A DNA stretch of 64,000 nt from Eutreptiella sp. 'Long Island Sound 2002'. Taxonomy: Eukaryota > Euglenozoa > Euglenophyceae > Eutreptiales > Eutreptiaceae. The translations under genes and the position numbers were made by a program. This document shows positions 1 to 12,223 of the stretch, one piece after another. Position 1 is the stretch's first letter. The number at the start of each line of letters is the position of its first letter. The notes under the pieces were generated by a model that was not told the origin of the DNA, made no database searches, and worked only from the letters and a program-made list of their open reading frames with translations. The stretch is taken from positions 18,757,017 to 18,821,016 of the forward strand of contig OZ038379.1 of assembly GCA_964036045.1 (NCBI GenBank), read 5' to 3'.

Positions 1-1501
1 AAACAGGCTCCGATCCCGTTGCAACCGCTGGATCCCCCCCCCAATTGGGCAGTTGGGGGTCCTCCGTAGGAGATGTATTTGTGGGGGGAGAGACCAAATT
101 TATTGGGAGGGTTGCTGAACCTCCCTCCACCTGATTCCCTCCCCCCCAGCACAGATTGTTGACCTTCGGCACTGCCGGAGAATCATCCACTAGGGATGGA
201 CGATCTTTCGTGCCACTCATGGGCACTGAAGATGTAGTACCGGCCCGGTCCTCCGTAGGCTCCGGCGATTCCACGATAAGACACGGGCGGTTTTTGACGC
301 CGCTCATAGGCACCGGGGACTCTTCCACAACAATGAACTGAGGGGCCGGAGAGTCCTCCACCGTGATGTAGTGGGGGGCCGGGGATTCTTCCACAAGCAT
401 GGGGCGATCCCTGGTCCCTGACATAGGTTCAGGAGGTGCAGGCGACGAGGCAACGGAAATAGGGGAATGATGGAGTTCATGACGTTCCAACACTCCAATC
501 TCCTCCTCCTCATCGTCGTTCCACTGCTCCACCGCCCGGGGGAACCACTGGTCACACTCATCCTCTTCGATTTGCGTGGGGGATTCCTCGATGATCGTAG
601 GATTTAGCCTGGATCCGCTCGGGGGATTGGGATACGCTCCCAAGGCAGGAGATTCCTCCACCAGGGAGGGAAACCGCCGCGATCCACTCATTGGAGTGGG
701 CGACGATTCCACCACAGTGGGGTTCTGCCTAGTCCCCGACAGGGCTTGCTGGATCAGGGCCACGGCCTCTCGAGCCGGACCCAGATGGCCATGGGGATCA
801 GGCGTGAGCGCGAGGACTCGACGGTTTTCAGCGTCGAGTTGGTCAACAATGGGGCTGACGGGCCCTGCCGCAAACAGGTTTTTTCTGACCTGAGGCTCTG
901 GCAACCCCCCTAGCGACGGAGGAGTGCCAGAGTCGACCACGATAGGCCCCATTGGCGAAGCCATCGTACCCCAGTCGGCAGCGCGTGAGGGCGCAGCGTT
1001 CGTACGCTCGATCAGCCCAGTAGACAGGTCGATTACTGCCCGATTCTCGGCGCTAGTAACGGTTCCCGAGCCCATAATAGGCGATTGTGGTCCTCTTATC
1101 GCTCCCTGAGGGTGGCCGTCTATTTCCCCCCCAACCATCCCAGGTACCCCAGCTGGATGTCGAGGATGGGGGGCCCCGATGGGAACATTCGGGGATTTCG
1201 GAAACTTAGGATTTGTAGCCACTTGGGGCTTGGCCCGTTTTTGCGGCCCCTGCCCGGTCGATGGGGTCAGGGCCGAGGAGGTCCTGAGAGTGGGGACCTG
1301 GACACCCTCAGCTATCCCTCCCGGGGAAGAGATTTTAACTTGAATTTGGTCCACGAAATCTTGGACCGATCGCTTTCCGCGATGCCAAGCGCCCAACAGA
1401 GACGAAAAATTTTCGCCTCTGCTACCATGAAACCAGACCGGGTGGTCAGGAGCAGAGGTCGCAGTGGCATGGGCAGCAACATTGCTTGGCACCGAAGACA
1501 T
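1..1501 (-). CDS. Hypothetical acidic/proline-serine-rich repeat protein, 3' end outside the window
   Basis: An open frame of 500 codons runs on the minus strand from an ATG at 1501 to the window edge without a stop; an in-frame TAG lies about 70 codons upstream, so this ATG is the first available. The first 60 residues contain aromatic and basic residues (WFHGSRGENF, then LLGAWHRGKR). The middle is proline/glycine rich, with a possible short helix containing VDQLDAENRRVLAL near residue 220. The last third carries at least five degenerate copies of a unit of about 20 residues built around PMSG(T/S)(R/K)xRP followed by LVEESPAP, plus an acidic block (NDDEEEEIG). No known family is recognised; a retroelement Gag-like or structural low-complexity protein is possible. 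The continuous frame over 1.5 kb and the third-position-tolerant repeats argue that it is really coded. Confidence 0.55.
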   Translation of the reverse strand, partial: MSSVPSNVAAHATATSAPDHPVWFHGSRGENFSSLLGAWHRGKRSVQDFVDQIQVKISSPGGIAEGVQVPTLRTSSALTPSTGQGPQKRAKPQVATNPKFPKSPNVPIGAPHPRHPAGVPGMVGGEIDGHPQGAIRGPQSPIMGSGTVTSAENRAVIDLSTGLIERTNAAPSRAADWGTMASPMGPIVVDSGTPPSLGGLPEPQVRKNLFAAGPVSPIVDQLDAENRRVLALTPDPHGHLGPAREAVALIQQALSGTRQNPTVVESSPTPMSGSRRFPSLVEESPALGAYPNPPSGSRLNPTIIEESPTQIEEDECDQWFPRAVEQWNDDEEEEIGVLERHELHHSPISVASSPAPPEPMSGTRDRPMLVEESPAPHYITVEDSPAPQFIVVEESPVPMSGVKNRPCLIVESPEPTEDRAGTTSSVPMSGTKDRPSLVDDSPAVPKVNNLCWGGGNQVEGGSATLPINLVSPPTNTSPTEDPQLPNWGGDPAVATGSEPV

Positions 1502-3360
1502 AACGAAAGTGTTGACTGAATAGTATCCTGCAAACAGATATGGTACACATAGCCAATGAAATACCTGATATGCACATATGAGAAATCCACCCTATCATCC
1601 AGTAATTGATATAACTACTAAACATCCAAGAATGCCTTATCCATCCCACATCCTATGTTCCTAACAAGGAAATGGAATATGATATACCCTATCCCACATA
1701 TATCCCATATATAGGGCCATATAATGCTCCCTTAGGGGTAAAATGCCAGGGTAGGGTTGTGACCTGCTTCATCATAGGATCGTTACAACATGGCATATAG
1801 TCCAATTGAGGGTACCTATGTAGGGCCTTCAAGACAAACTTAGCTTAGGCCATATGTCCCCAACGAACCCAAGGAAACATGGTCGCCATATGCACAACGG
1901 AAGAGAACTCCCATGTGCGCCATGCACTCACAAACACCTACGATTTCTAGCGGTCCAAAAATCGCAAAACGAGCGACAGGCAAACTACTAAATTTTTTTG
2001 TCAAATTATACCTTAAAGCGGTTATTTTCTGCTATTCACCCCCCCTTGAAGTCGTATTTTCCGGATTGGGCAATCCCAGTCATGTCGGATGCGCACAGAT
2101 TTGGCACAAATCATCCAAAACTTGCGAAAATGGGGTTGAAGCGGGACATAAATCGCAGTCACGGCAGTTTCTGGACAGTTCGGTTAAGGGATTCCGGTAC
2201 GCACTTTTTCCACGTTTTGTACGCTCATTATAAGCATCAAGACGAGGCTAGAGTGGTCAACCTTAATGCTTTTCACATTATTTGGGTCCTAATGGACGTG
2301 GAATATCACTTGGTTCGATGCTAGAGCCTCGTGGTTTCTCTGAAACAGGCCGAGGAAACGGGTCAAAATGGCCAAATTGAGCTAACTGCATAAAACTCAA
2401 AAAGGTGATATCTTTGGCCTACTGGCTCAATTTTTGATGAACCGAAAGCTAAATCTGGGTATTTTTTGATGGTGAACACGAATAGGAATCCAAAACGCCG
2501 GCGTCTCGTTCCCAGGTCACAGAAATTTGCGATGGGCGTTCGGAAACAGTGTTTTACGCTGTTTGACAAAAGAGCGATTCTACAGAATGATGATTGATTT
2601 TGTCACAACTTGTCCGTGGGCTGCTTCCCCATTTCGTTTCAATGTACAATACTGCATGCTATACGGGTGGATACGTACACAGGAGGTTGAACTATGTAGA
2701 CAATATGTTAAAACCATGTGTGCGGTGGTGTAAAAATAAATTAATACCTGAGTGTGTGCTTGTCATGTCCTACGGGTGTGTGTGCGTGACGGATGTGTGT
2801 ATGTCCGTGCGGTGGTGTGTAATGATCGCGGTGGTGTGACCTTCAGTGATATTGTCCTGTGTTGCCTTTGTTGGTGAACATTACAAAGAGATGGATGGCA
2901 TGAGGAATGAATGAAGTAGCGCAGTGAGGATCAGCGCCCTAAACTTTGGGTTGAATGGAATTGGACTTTTGAACCGGTTGGTTGTGTTGCATTGGCGCCT
3001 CCTGCCAACTGTGCCGTTTCACCACATGCAAAATTGGTTTTGCCGCTAGGGGAACCCCAAAAGTGCAAGCAGCGAAGGCAAAGGGGCAGAGCATGTGCAC
3101 AGATATGAGAAATTGCTGTGGTGTGCAGACGGTGATGAACTTGAGTTGTAGTAGGCAAATATATGACAGCCACACAGGGCTGGGTGGAAATATACTTGTC
3201 AGCCACTGAGGGGTAAGTGGGAAAAGTGGGAGAGTGTCTGCACTAGGTGCAGCAATATGGGAGCAGAGAGTCCGTTAGAAACGGCAGAGCTAGTGGCAGC
3301 TCTGATCCTAGAAGATGTAGGAAAAAGAAGAAAAGATGAAGCATTAGCCAAGGGCAGTGC
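1502..3360. other. Gene-poor interval
   Basis: I see no supportable gene. The only local structure is a GT-rich stretch around 2720-2840 with repeated 'gtgcggtggtgt', and a 15-bp motif (gcgattctacagaat) at about 2574 that recurs near 5259. Confidence 0.4.
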
Positions 3361-5011
3361 TTAGCGCATTGCCCCGATGCGCGGGGGTGAGACCCATGAG
3401 GTTACTCCAGTAATTTGGTTGTAGCAATACCAGTCGTCGTGAGATGGATCGTATATGTGCCGGATATTCCGAGCTACTTTGGCTGGTGACTTTGAAGCTG
3501 ACCAGACTTGCAAGGAATTGAGGTAATTCGGTACACCGGGTGTGTCATCCTCTTTCTCCAAGATCAACTTTTGAAGAAGTGGGCTTGGGGCGCGGTCATT
3601 GTCCTCCACGAATGGCTTTGTTATAGGGGCTGGCTCCGTTTCTCCATGATTGTGTCGACAGGGTCCGTAGGGAATAGGTCTTTGATCAGGGACCTCTCTG
3701 AGTTCTGCATCGCGTCTCGTTCCAATGTTCGTCTGTCCTTTTGATCATCAGGCGGTTGCTGTCGGGCGGACCCGCGGACATCGTTGATTGGGGGGAGGTA
3801 GTGAAGGGCAGTTGCTTCTCGCACCACGCCATGGTGGCGTAGGAACACGAATAGAGAGTTCTCCGAATGCACAAGGGATCAAGATGTTTCCCATAGTAGG
3901 CTGTCCACCCTTTTGCTTTTTGACCTCGGGCCGTTTGTTTGACAAGCCAGGCCAGGACCCTGTTCCGGTAGGGCAGAGGGGTTGCTGGGCCAAGCCGTTT
4001 GCGTCCTTCGAGTGAACATTCGTCTACGATGCACTTTCGCAGGGCAGGCTCATCCTGAAGTTCGTAGAGCAAGCGTAGGGAATTCAAAGCCAGCAATCGT
4101 AATGATTTACGAAGCGTAGTTTCCTCACGGGAAATGTGTTGCCTGGCAACTTTATCCAGGTGCACTTGACACGTGCGTTCGTGGAGACGCCTAGTGATTT
4201 CTTCTTTGTGTAGGAGCCTCTGCGCAGTCAAAAGGAGCCGGGCGTTGAATTCTTCTCGCATAAGGATACCACGGACGTCAGCAAATTGTAGCAAGAACTC
4301 ATCTTTAGCATCTTTGGATAGCGTAACCACAGTTTTCACGGGGTCGTTAGTTCCCTCAACCGGGGCTGAGAGACCATGATCGTCAGCGTGCGTAAGATTG
4401 TAGTCCACAGACTCATCCGATTCAGCTAGCACCGAAAAGTAGCCATATCCACCTGTGGGCAAAGAATTTTCGTTCACCGGCTCGTCGTAGTCAACGCACT
4501 GGATAGGTGAGACCGGGTCCAAATTTTCGCTAGACGAATGAGCTTGGTTGTAGGGCTCTGGGGCCGCTCCGCGGACATGAGCTTGTTGTACCAGATTCAA
4601 TTCGGGGCTTACCGGGACTTGGTACGGTTGGTGGGCGGTGGCAATTTCGTTGGCCGATGTACATGGTGGCAGATGATCTGCGCCGTAGGCTTTGGCATAG
4701 TCACCTCCGCAGTAGGATGGCTTAGTGTCGCACGGTACATACGTGGGCCGCGCTCCATGAATCGCGTCTGCAGGCCTATGGCCTTGAAAGGTGTCACGGG
4801 CCTGTGAGAATGGACGAGGGTACTGGAACTGCGGGGCAAAGGTTTGATGATAGTCTTGTGCTTGCGGCCGAAAGTCAGTAGTTATGCTGCTTAGTAGGTT
4901 CGTTACCGCTGCCAGAGGTACGTACAGCGTGCAGCTGGTCATATTTTGGCGGGCAGGGGTGGCGGGCGTAAAAGGCGCAACGTGTAGTTTTTGCACATTC
5001 TGAGTGTCCAA
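3361..5011 (-). CDS. Hypothetical protein with C-terminal WW-like motif, split over three frames
   Basis: The main open frame (5011 to 3686) gives about 440 residues and has no clear ATG at its 5' end; it opens after a TGA near 5068, so an upstream exon or a downstream internal ATG is likely. The N-terminal half is rich in P, Q, Y and T and looks disordered; residues about 230-330 are charged and helical (repeated L, R, E and K). A second frame covers 3872-3621 and a third covers 3609-3361. The last frame ends in YDPSHDDWYCYNQITG followed by VTSWVSPP, which matches the core of a WW domain (aromatic triplet, N, T, second W, PP); the expected first W is not clearly placed. WW domains bind proline-rich peptides. 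The three frames may be exons or frameshifts. Function is unknown. Confidence 0.4.
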
Positions 5012-6450
5012 CAGCGTAGAACGGGAGGTGGTTTTAACTGCGGAAGGCGTTGCAGGCGTGGGAACTCAAGTTGCGAAACCTTGCAGCGCTGCAGCGGCGG
5101 TCTTAGGCTGCATCGCTGTCGGTAGGATTGGCCTTCTGGACTGATGAACTTTCACAGGACTTACGATGTACCTTTCTAGGTCTACTGTACCGTCTGCCTT
5201 TGGCATCGCAAGTAAGGTTTCTGCATAAATCGAAAAAAAATAGACACTCAGAAATTGAGCGATTCTACAGAATAATCAGGCTTCAAAAGCCCTTTATATT
5301 TCTGGTCTCAAATCTAATTTTTGTCCATTGTAGCTAGTTTTAGCTTTGGGCAGTCAAAATGAAAAATCGCAATGTCGGTGGCTCTGGCACAGCACGGGTG
5401 CCGATCCAATAATTAATCCGGCACTAACATTTCTTAGGATTTGAGGCCTGAGGCTCATACATGTCATTATTGCGCATATAAACTTTAATTGTGCACCTTC
5501 AGATCCCATCCCTAGCATTGGTGGTGGTAGATATTGAGAAAGCTGCTTCAAAATCACTTAAACCTGTGCTATTTTACCGAAACGACTATTACGGGCCCAA
5601 AAGTCTGCAAGTCGCATTTTTTATTTTCCGTTGGTGTCATTTTGAGGGGCATATGTCATACATGCCATTAACACCCTTGTCGGTCGTGAATTGCGCTTCC
5701 GCGGGCACCCTCCCCGCCGAAGCCGAATCACTACTGCCCCTGCAGGGGAAATTGAACGAGCGCCAACGAGCCAAAGACACAACACGCACGCGCGTCCAGG
5801 GAGGACAAAGTACAAAGTACAACAAACCACACCCCACGGGTCGGACACACTGGGGCAACGCGGCCGATCCGCCGGGCCAACAGCAGGGGCGGTACCCCGA
5901 AGCCTCTGGTCCATCGAGGATGTCACCTAGAGCCATGGAAGCAACCAGTGACAGGCGAGCCGGTACACAATGCAGGAGGGGGTCGCCTGCCAAGCGGCGG
6001 GAACCCGCAACTCAAGCCACAGGGGTGAGGCGGTCGTACCGTAGACAACGGGGGCAATACCCCGTGTGGTGAGAAATACTCCACACGGTTGGGCAACCCC
6101 CTAGAGCCGCCGCCCAAAAGAGGGGACATGCGGCCCTACCCATGGACACATGTGGGGACACCCTCTCGCCCCAACACCTGGACCGGGTTGCTGCGATACT
6201 GCCTTCCCAAGCACCGGCGGGAGCGGCTTAAGAGGCACCTGACATAGGGCAGTGGGAGGGGCAGGATGTCCCCATGGTAAGACCTTCTTCCTGCATTGTC
6301 AAGGGAGGCATCCCGAGCTCCCGAAGACCTACCTACCTACCCTACCTGCCGAAAGGTGATGCAATGCAACAGGCGAAGTTTTGCAAATGCTGTTGCATAG
6401 ACCGCCCCCCAAAAAAGACGTGGTTCTTGAGACCCACATTGCTTCCAAGT
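5012..6450. other. Interval without a supportable gene
   Basis: Several overlapping open frames exist on both strands between about 5490 and 6130, but none has recognisable domains. From about 5690 the sequence is more GC-rich than the AT-leaning stretch before it. The motif gcgattctacagaat near 5259 repeats the one near 2574. Confidence 0.35.
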
Positions 6451-6461
6451 ATGGTGTCCCC

Positions 6462-6690
6462 AGAGTGGGGAGGAACCAAAAAGGCGACGTAACCCCTACC
6501 ATCCTTAGATCCCAACCACAAGGAGAGATCAAAAAAAGCTACACAACCACTGCCACCTTGGGTCGCTGAAGCACACAGGAATCAAAATAGCCACATAACC
6601 CCTGCTGTCTCTGGTCAGAGTGGGGAGGAATCAGAAAAGCTGCATAACTCCTGCAGTCTTGCACTCCTGCAGGGGTCACCATACCAGAGA
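6462..6690. repeat. Degenerate tandem repeat of about 60-bp units
   Basis: Three to four diverged units share the order gtggggaggaa-cca/tca, AAAA(G)GC, a 'cataaccCCTgc' block and a 'tcttg/tctctgg' block, for example at about 6462, 6560, 6620 and 6680. No coding function is visible. Confidence 0.45.
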
Positions 6691-6699
6691 GGAACCCAA

Positions 6700-9470
6700 T
6701 TGGCCGCATAGGCCCTCTCAAAAGAAAAAAGCATACGTCACATAAAGTACTTTTTTTGCTGTGTACACTTTTTCAAGCTGCAAGCTTCTTTTTTTTGTAA
6801 CTCACGTGCACCATAAGCTGCCTACATCATTGTCACCGTTTCTCCATGTACCACAAAAAAAAAGAATCGCCGGATGGAATGCTCACAGTTTGGCACAAGC
6901 ACCACTTCTGTGAGTATGCCATCTTCCAGCCCTTACTGTCTCAAGTGGAAGGGCCCTCTGACAAAAACATCCCTGAGAAGCTGCTCAGAGTTTCCTGCGG
7001 GGCACGGTTTTGACATCATTCAGGAGTTGTTTATCCCTTGCCACAGAGGCGGAAAAAAATGGTGTAATTGTCATGATATTGGCATGAAATCAACAGTGGT
7101 GTTCAAATGTGTAATGTAGGTCACGCAGCTTTTTTGTACTGCGGGTGGCCATCCAGCCATCTATCCAGCCCTTGTCTCAACTTTGCATCTTATCACTGTT
7201 GTACTGCACCCCCTTGTGCAGGCACGGCCAAAGTCAGGGGAAACAATGGTGAGACAGGGATGCTGTGCCTAAACAATGCCATGTCTCCTTGGGCCCCCTT
7301 GTAACCCACAGGTATGTGGGATCTGGGCCAGGGGAGGCACTTGATGCTGTGCACACAGAGCGCAACTGGGCAACCTGGCATATGTGGAAACAGCTCAGTG
7401 ATAAGGTGAAAGATTGGGAAATAATAAGGGTAAATAATCCGGCTGGTCTCAAGATGAACACCTCAAAAAAGTGGCTGCAGCACAACTACCATGCCCCCAC
7501 TGTCTCATCCCACGCCCCCAAACTGTATGCAGCGGTCACCTTGCCACCCCATGGGAACAGTGGCCAAATGACAGTCCCTCCACCACCCAGGGGACAGTGC
7601 TGTCAACGGACACAAAATTGGTATATTGGTAATACATGCAAAGCGAGGCACAAGTATCAGGAAGGCACAATAGTTGTTGGCGTACTCCAAATACCTCAGT
7701 TTGGTAGCAGCAGGGCGGTGGGCCTTCAAAGGGTTTGCCAACTGTTGGGCCTCGGTGTCCTGCAACAATGGGGCTTGCAGACATCAGTTCCACCACCATC
7801 CCAGCAGAAAATGTGGATGTGCTAGCAGATGCCATGGCGGTGAAAGCAGTTCAATAAAGTGTCCTGCCAAGTGGCAAGAATTTTTTTCAGGGAGGGGCGA
7901 GGGGGGGGGGGGGACAACCTGTTGAAGGTGAGCTCAGCGAAGGTATAGGCAAACCTTTGATCAACTGACCTTGCTGAACACAGCCACCTACTAAGAGCTA
8001 CTAGATCGCAACCGCGCACCACCCACCGAACTTTGGGGGGGGGGGGTCGCCACAGCCTGGACTCTGTGGTCCCTAAGGAAAAATGTAGGTTCCTGACGCC
8101 ACTTGGGGACATCCTGCTCTTGGGATGGTATCACTAGTCCTGGGGGGTTCACAAGTCCCGATCGGCTCATTCAACTCCTCCCTGGTTGCAGACTCCTACA
8201 GGGCCCTAAAATGGGCCCTGATCTGTCCACCTCGGATGTTCAGCCTGTCACCCATTTTTGGTGGCCAGCAAGATGACGATTCCACCATCCCCTCCCATGG
8301 CAGCAAAATTCCCTGAAAATCACATCAGAACAGGTCTGGAGAGCAGAAGCAACTGATCACAGGCATGACCCAGGCCACACCAAGTGCAGTGACAAAAACA
8401 ACGGTCTTACAGGTTGGCCATGCTTAGACAATGCTGTGCAAGAGCAAGGGGAAGGGAGGGGAGGGGTTGGGGGGGGGGGGGCAGGGTTACTGTCACCTTT
8501 TCCCCTTCTGCCTTTGCCACGCCCCCCTATTAGGGTCGCTTTCATCTTATCTCCACCAAGGGGTTGTGGCCCGTGCTGGAAACCCGTGCCAGAGACAAGA
8601 ATATATAAGTATCGAACACAACTTTCTGTTTGCAAAATCAATCCAAACTGCGCCACTGAATTGATTTACTCATCCCAGTACTTAGCTGAAGAGAAGTGAG
8701 GCAATCGTCCAAGGAATAAAATCCAGACATGCCACCAGTGTCCGGCAGGGAAACTGAGTTTCATTAGGAATAAGCCCCGTACCATGTGCCACTCTGTAAT
8801 ATCTGCTGATGTCGCCCCCAGAGCTCAGTAGGAACCAGCTGCGTCCCGTGTCTAACTCAGTAGGACCCGGATCCATCTGATCACGTGTGACCTGGCGGAC
8901 GCTAGTGGCAAGTCTGATGAACCTACCCTGCTGGGGCCATGGGTGGTGGCTGTGAGTTTTGCAGATGCTTGCGAGCATCAGTGCCTGAGGCACCAGAGTT
9001 TAACAAGGGGGAGCATATGTGAATTGCACCTGTGAACTTCTGCACAATGGCCTTGATGCGTGGCTCCAGCGCCATGGATGTGTGTCACAACTCTGCTGCG
9101 ATGACTGCTGTACCCTAACTCACACCGTGACACCCAGAAATGAAGCATTCACTAAGACGAGTGTCTGGAAATATCTGCCAATGTCCAACTCGCCTTCTAC
9201 ATCAAACATCGGGGGAGCACTTCACCTAGCGTGCGCGCTGCAACCATTTGGGGGGGGATATTACTTCAAAAAGGTGTGGCGGTGAGCACAGGGTGCAAAT
9301 ACTCCCCCATAGGAGCAAAACAGCCCCACTGTCCTGCAGCCCAGGCAACGAGCAGCTCTGATGCCCTTTTCCAGGCTCATGACAGCGAGCATGCGCAGGT
9401 CCGTGCCCTCCGCAGAATGGCAGACTGGCGCATCAGGCGTGTGGTGGCACTGCATGGGGACAGATTCTAG
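6700..9470. other. Long interval without a supportable gene
   Basis: No recognisable coding region or RNA gene. It contains several homopolymeric G tracts (near 7900, 8035 and 8470) and A/T runs. Overlapping short open frames on both strands show no domain or conserved motif. Confidence 0.4.
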
Positions 9471-9517
9471 ATGCTGAATTTCAGAGGCAGAGTGTCACGC
9501 GCCTGCCCCGGTGCGTT

Positions 9518-10144
9518 TCACATAGTCTCAAATTCACGGAACAGCCTGTCAACCCGCTGCATGTGCGCACCACCATCAAACTTTGCGAACGGGTCGGGGC
9601 CCTTGGACACAGTCTCTGCAACAACGGTCTCTTTCGGCTCTTTCTGCTTCAAAAAGTTCGAGAACTGCGCAAACGTCTTATCAATGGATTTTGTCACCTT
9701 GTCCAAGGTCTTTACTGTGCCAGTGGGGCCACTCATGGCCTTCAGCTCAGCCTCCAGTTGCTTTGTCTCTGTGTCCACCTTCACCATCCAGGCCTCCAAT
9801 TTGTCCACTTTTTCAAAAAGGCCCAGGAGGCTATCGCTAGCTTGGCTGAGGGACATCAAATCCTTTGGACAGTTCTTAGTCAGGAATTCCTGGTTATGGT
9901 CCGTGGCTGCCCCAATGAAATCTAAGCGTTTCATGACATCAACAAAACTGGTCTGAATGGCGCTCATTTCGTGCTCATGAAGGACGGAGGCATTCAGGCT
10001 CTGCGCAAATGCATCACACATGGTCTCTACATCCTCCTGCACAGTGGTGAGGGGTTCATGCAGGGATGGTGCTTGTTGAGGGTCCGCATCAGTGCTTGGT
10101 GTTAAGCTGAATGCGAACGATTCATTGGAGGCAGTATCAGACAT
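9518..10144 (-). CDS. Coiled-coil protein resembling BLOC-1 subunit 4 (cappuccino-like)
   Basis: An uninterrupted ATG-to-TGA frame of 208 residues, starting MSDTASNESF; a non-ATG upstream extension is not needed. Residues about 35-180 are helical with heptad-like spacing. A central segment reads SLLGLFEKVDKLEAW and continues to VDTETKQLEAEL, which resembles the 'RIDRLEAFV...EAEL' coiled-coil region of BLOC1S4 as I remember it; the overall length also fits that family (about 200 residues). BLOC-1 subunits act in endosome and lysosome-related organelle trafficking. The resemblance is limited to coiled-coil sequence, so convergence is a real alternative (for example another small coiled-coil adaptor). 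The flanks lack other coding sequence, so this appears to be an isolated single-exon host gene. Confidence 0.5.
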   Translation of the reverse strand: MSDTASNESFAFSLTPSTDADPQQAPSLHEPLTTVQEDVETMCDAFAQSLNASVLHEHEMSAIQTSFVDVMKRLDFIGAATDHNQEFLTKNCPKDLMSLSQASDSLLGLFEKVDKLEAWMVKVDTETKQLEAELKAMSGPTGTVKTLDKVTKSIDKTFAQFSNFLKQKEPKETVVAETVSKGPDPFAKFDGGAHMQRVDRLFREFETM

Positions 10145-11156
10145 AATCTCTCTGCAGACGGGACAAACACATGCTCCCACGGCCCCACCCAAGGGCTATG
10201 TGCTGACTTTGTCGAAGTACCTTCACACCTGGCCATTTGCCATGTGAATAGTGCCAGGGGCTCATGGGAGGGAACATTTGAACCTCACATCTGCGCTTTG
10301 ATTGAATTGCATTTTGGCAACTCAGTCCCAAAGTGATGTTGTTGTGCAAGGTGCGCGTGCAGGTCATTAGGACACTCAGTGGAACAAATGCTTGCGTATC
10401 TCCTGCTAACCTTGGTGCATAACCTCCGAAACCCTAGGAACAACCCTGGCAAACACGAGCCCATTGATGTGTGGAGCACAAACAGAAGAACCCACACCAG
10501 GTGGTAGGTATGTGTACATTTGCTGTGCTTCAAAACCCCACCCAACAGGCCCCAGAAACAGGTGCTGCGGCATGCTGCGGCATGCTTCAACCGTTGATCA
10601 TGACCAGGACCAGGAAAAATGGGGGAAATTGGGGGGGGGGGGATGGGCGCAAGCAGGTCTCAAAGCGCTCTACACATGCACGTCTTGGTATGCATATGCA
10701 GCAATGTCCGGCAGTTCCACAAGATCATTGGTATGATACATGTGTGCGACCATACAATTGTCTGCACCTGATGGCCTTTGTTTTGTCAACACAACCGTGT
10801 TTGTATGCTACAAGACAGGAAAGGGCACCCTAATGCAACCATCTTTCACCCGAGTCACCTTGCGTGTGCTGGCACTCCTTGGCCAAGTAACCTGGACTAA
10901 GGCTGTGTGCTTCAGGGGAAGAGTGTGGGGGGTGGGTGTACCTCGGTTGGTACCAATGTGGCCTACAAGCTTCAAAGCGAATTAGCTGTGTGTGAGGGGG
11001 CCGGCGGCCCAGCCTCTGCTCGACTTGTGTCCAGACAGTGACACTGGCTTGCTGAGAGTTGGCAGCTTATAAGATGGGTTTTGGGCCTCGCACTGCAGCG
11101 GCTGTGCGGCCGGCTGCTGCCCCGGAGACGCCACTTTGAATCCCCCAAGGGGAATA

Positions 11157-11960
11157 CCAGGCAAACACGAATATTTTTAAAACACGAATATTTTGCGGGA
11201 AAAAAAAACAATTAATATTTAGCAAATTTTTGTTTCCCCACTAAATAGCCCAAAAAATATTTTTTTTGCGATTATTTTGAATTTGCGAGCCAAAAATTGT
11301 GTATTCCACCCATAAAATAAATTTATTTTTTGCGATTAATTTTTGTCCAACTACCATTTTGCGTTTGATACTGTGTCCTCAATGCTGCTGTTTGCTTCAA
11401 ATCTTGCAGGGACCAAACTTATCAGTTGTCTTGCAGTTGTCCACCTGATGAAATAAATGTGTTCCATGCACGACAAAGCTTGTCACAGCATGACGAATAC
11501 ACACAGAACTCTCATCAAAACCTTACTGGACTTCAACACTGTCATCTGCGATCACAACAACTCATGTGTCCAGAGAATAGTGACAGACAGATGATATGGC
11601 AAGATTCCAGATAGACCAACTGGCGACAAAAGCCCTCATTATCGGCTCGCTGCAAAGCCTGTTGCCGCCGTCGAATGGCTTCCTCAAAGGGCAAAGTTGG
11701 GAAGAAAGAATGCAACGAGAACATTGCTGTCGGCGGAAAGGGACAAGGGTCCTTGCATCATACCTGTACGATTGTTCACAAACAGTACAAACCCTACACT
11801 CTCCGAATTATTTATTTCATTAACCTATTTTTTTTGGCACAATCCTGTGTCCCGAACGGCAGAATTATTTAAAAAATTTGCGTTTCTTGTTTTTTTTTTG
11901 CGCTCAGAAAAAAAACACTTTGGAATTAAACATTTTGGCAAAATATTGGAATTTGCCCGG
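11157..11960. mobile_element. Putative 804-bp TA-flanked MITE (Tc1/mariner-like ends)
   Basis: The left end (11157-11177) and the reverse complement of the right end (11940-11960) match at 17 of 21 positions (CCRGGCAAAywCsAATATTTT). A TA dinucleotide flanks both ends (aaTA|CCAGG and CCCGG|TAcg), as expected for a TA target duplication. The terminal thirds are AT-rich with A/T runs and gcaaatttttt-type subterminal motifs. No transposase is present, so it would be non-autonomous. Confidence 0.45.
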
Positions 11961-12223
11961 TACGAGGAGATGCGGCTCCCGTCAGCCGGCGGTACTGGTG
12001 ACGGGGGGCACTGCTGCAGGTGTGCTGTGCCTGGTGCCTTCTTTTTGCTGTGTGCTATGATCTCTGGACTAGTCATAATACCTATGATATCTGGACTGGA
12101 CATAAAAAACTACGAGGACGAGACACGCCACCCATCCACCGGCGGTACCGATGGTGGAGGGGTATGCTGAAGGGGGCGGTGGCGGGGACCTCGCCAACGG
12201 GCCCCTGGACGGACGGACGAACG

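Noticed and set aside
5491-6072. 193-codon plus-strand frame
   Set aside because: No domain, competing frames on the other strand of similar length, and low-complexity R/G/T composition.
8436-8699. Proline/glycine-rich ORFs around G tracts
   Set aside because: Open frames are produced by homopolymer tracts on both strands.
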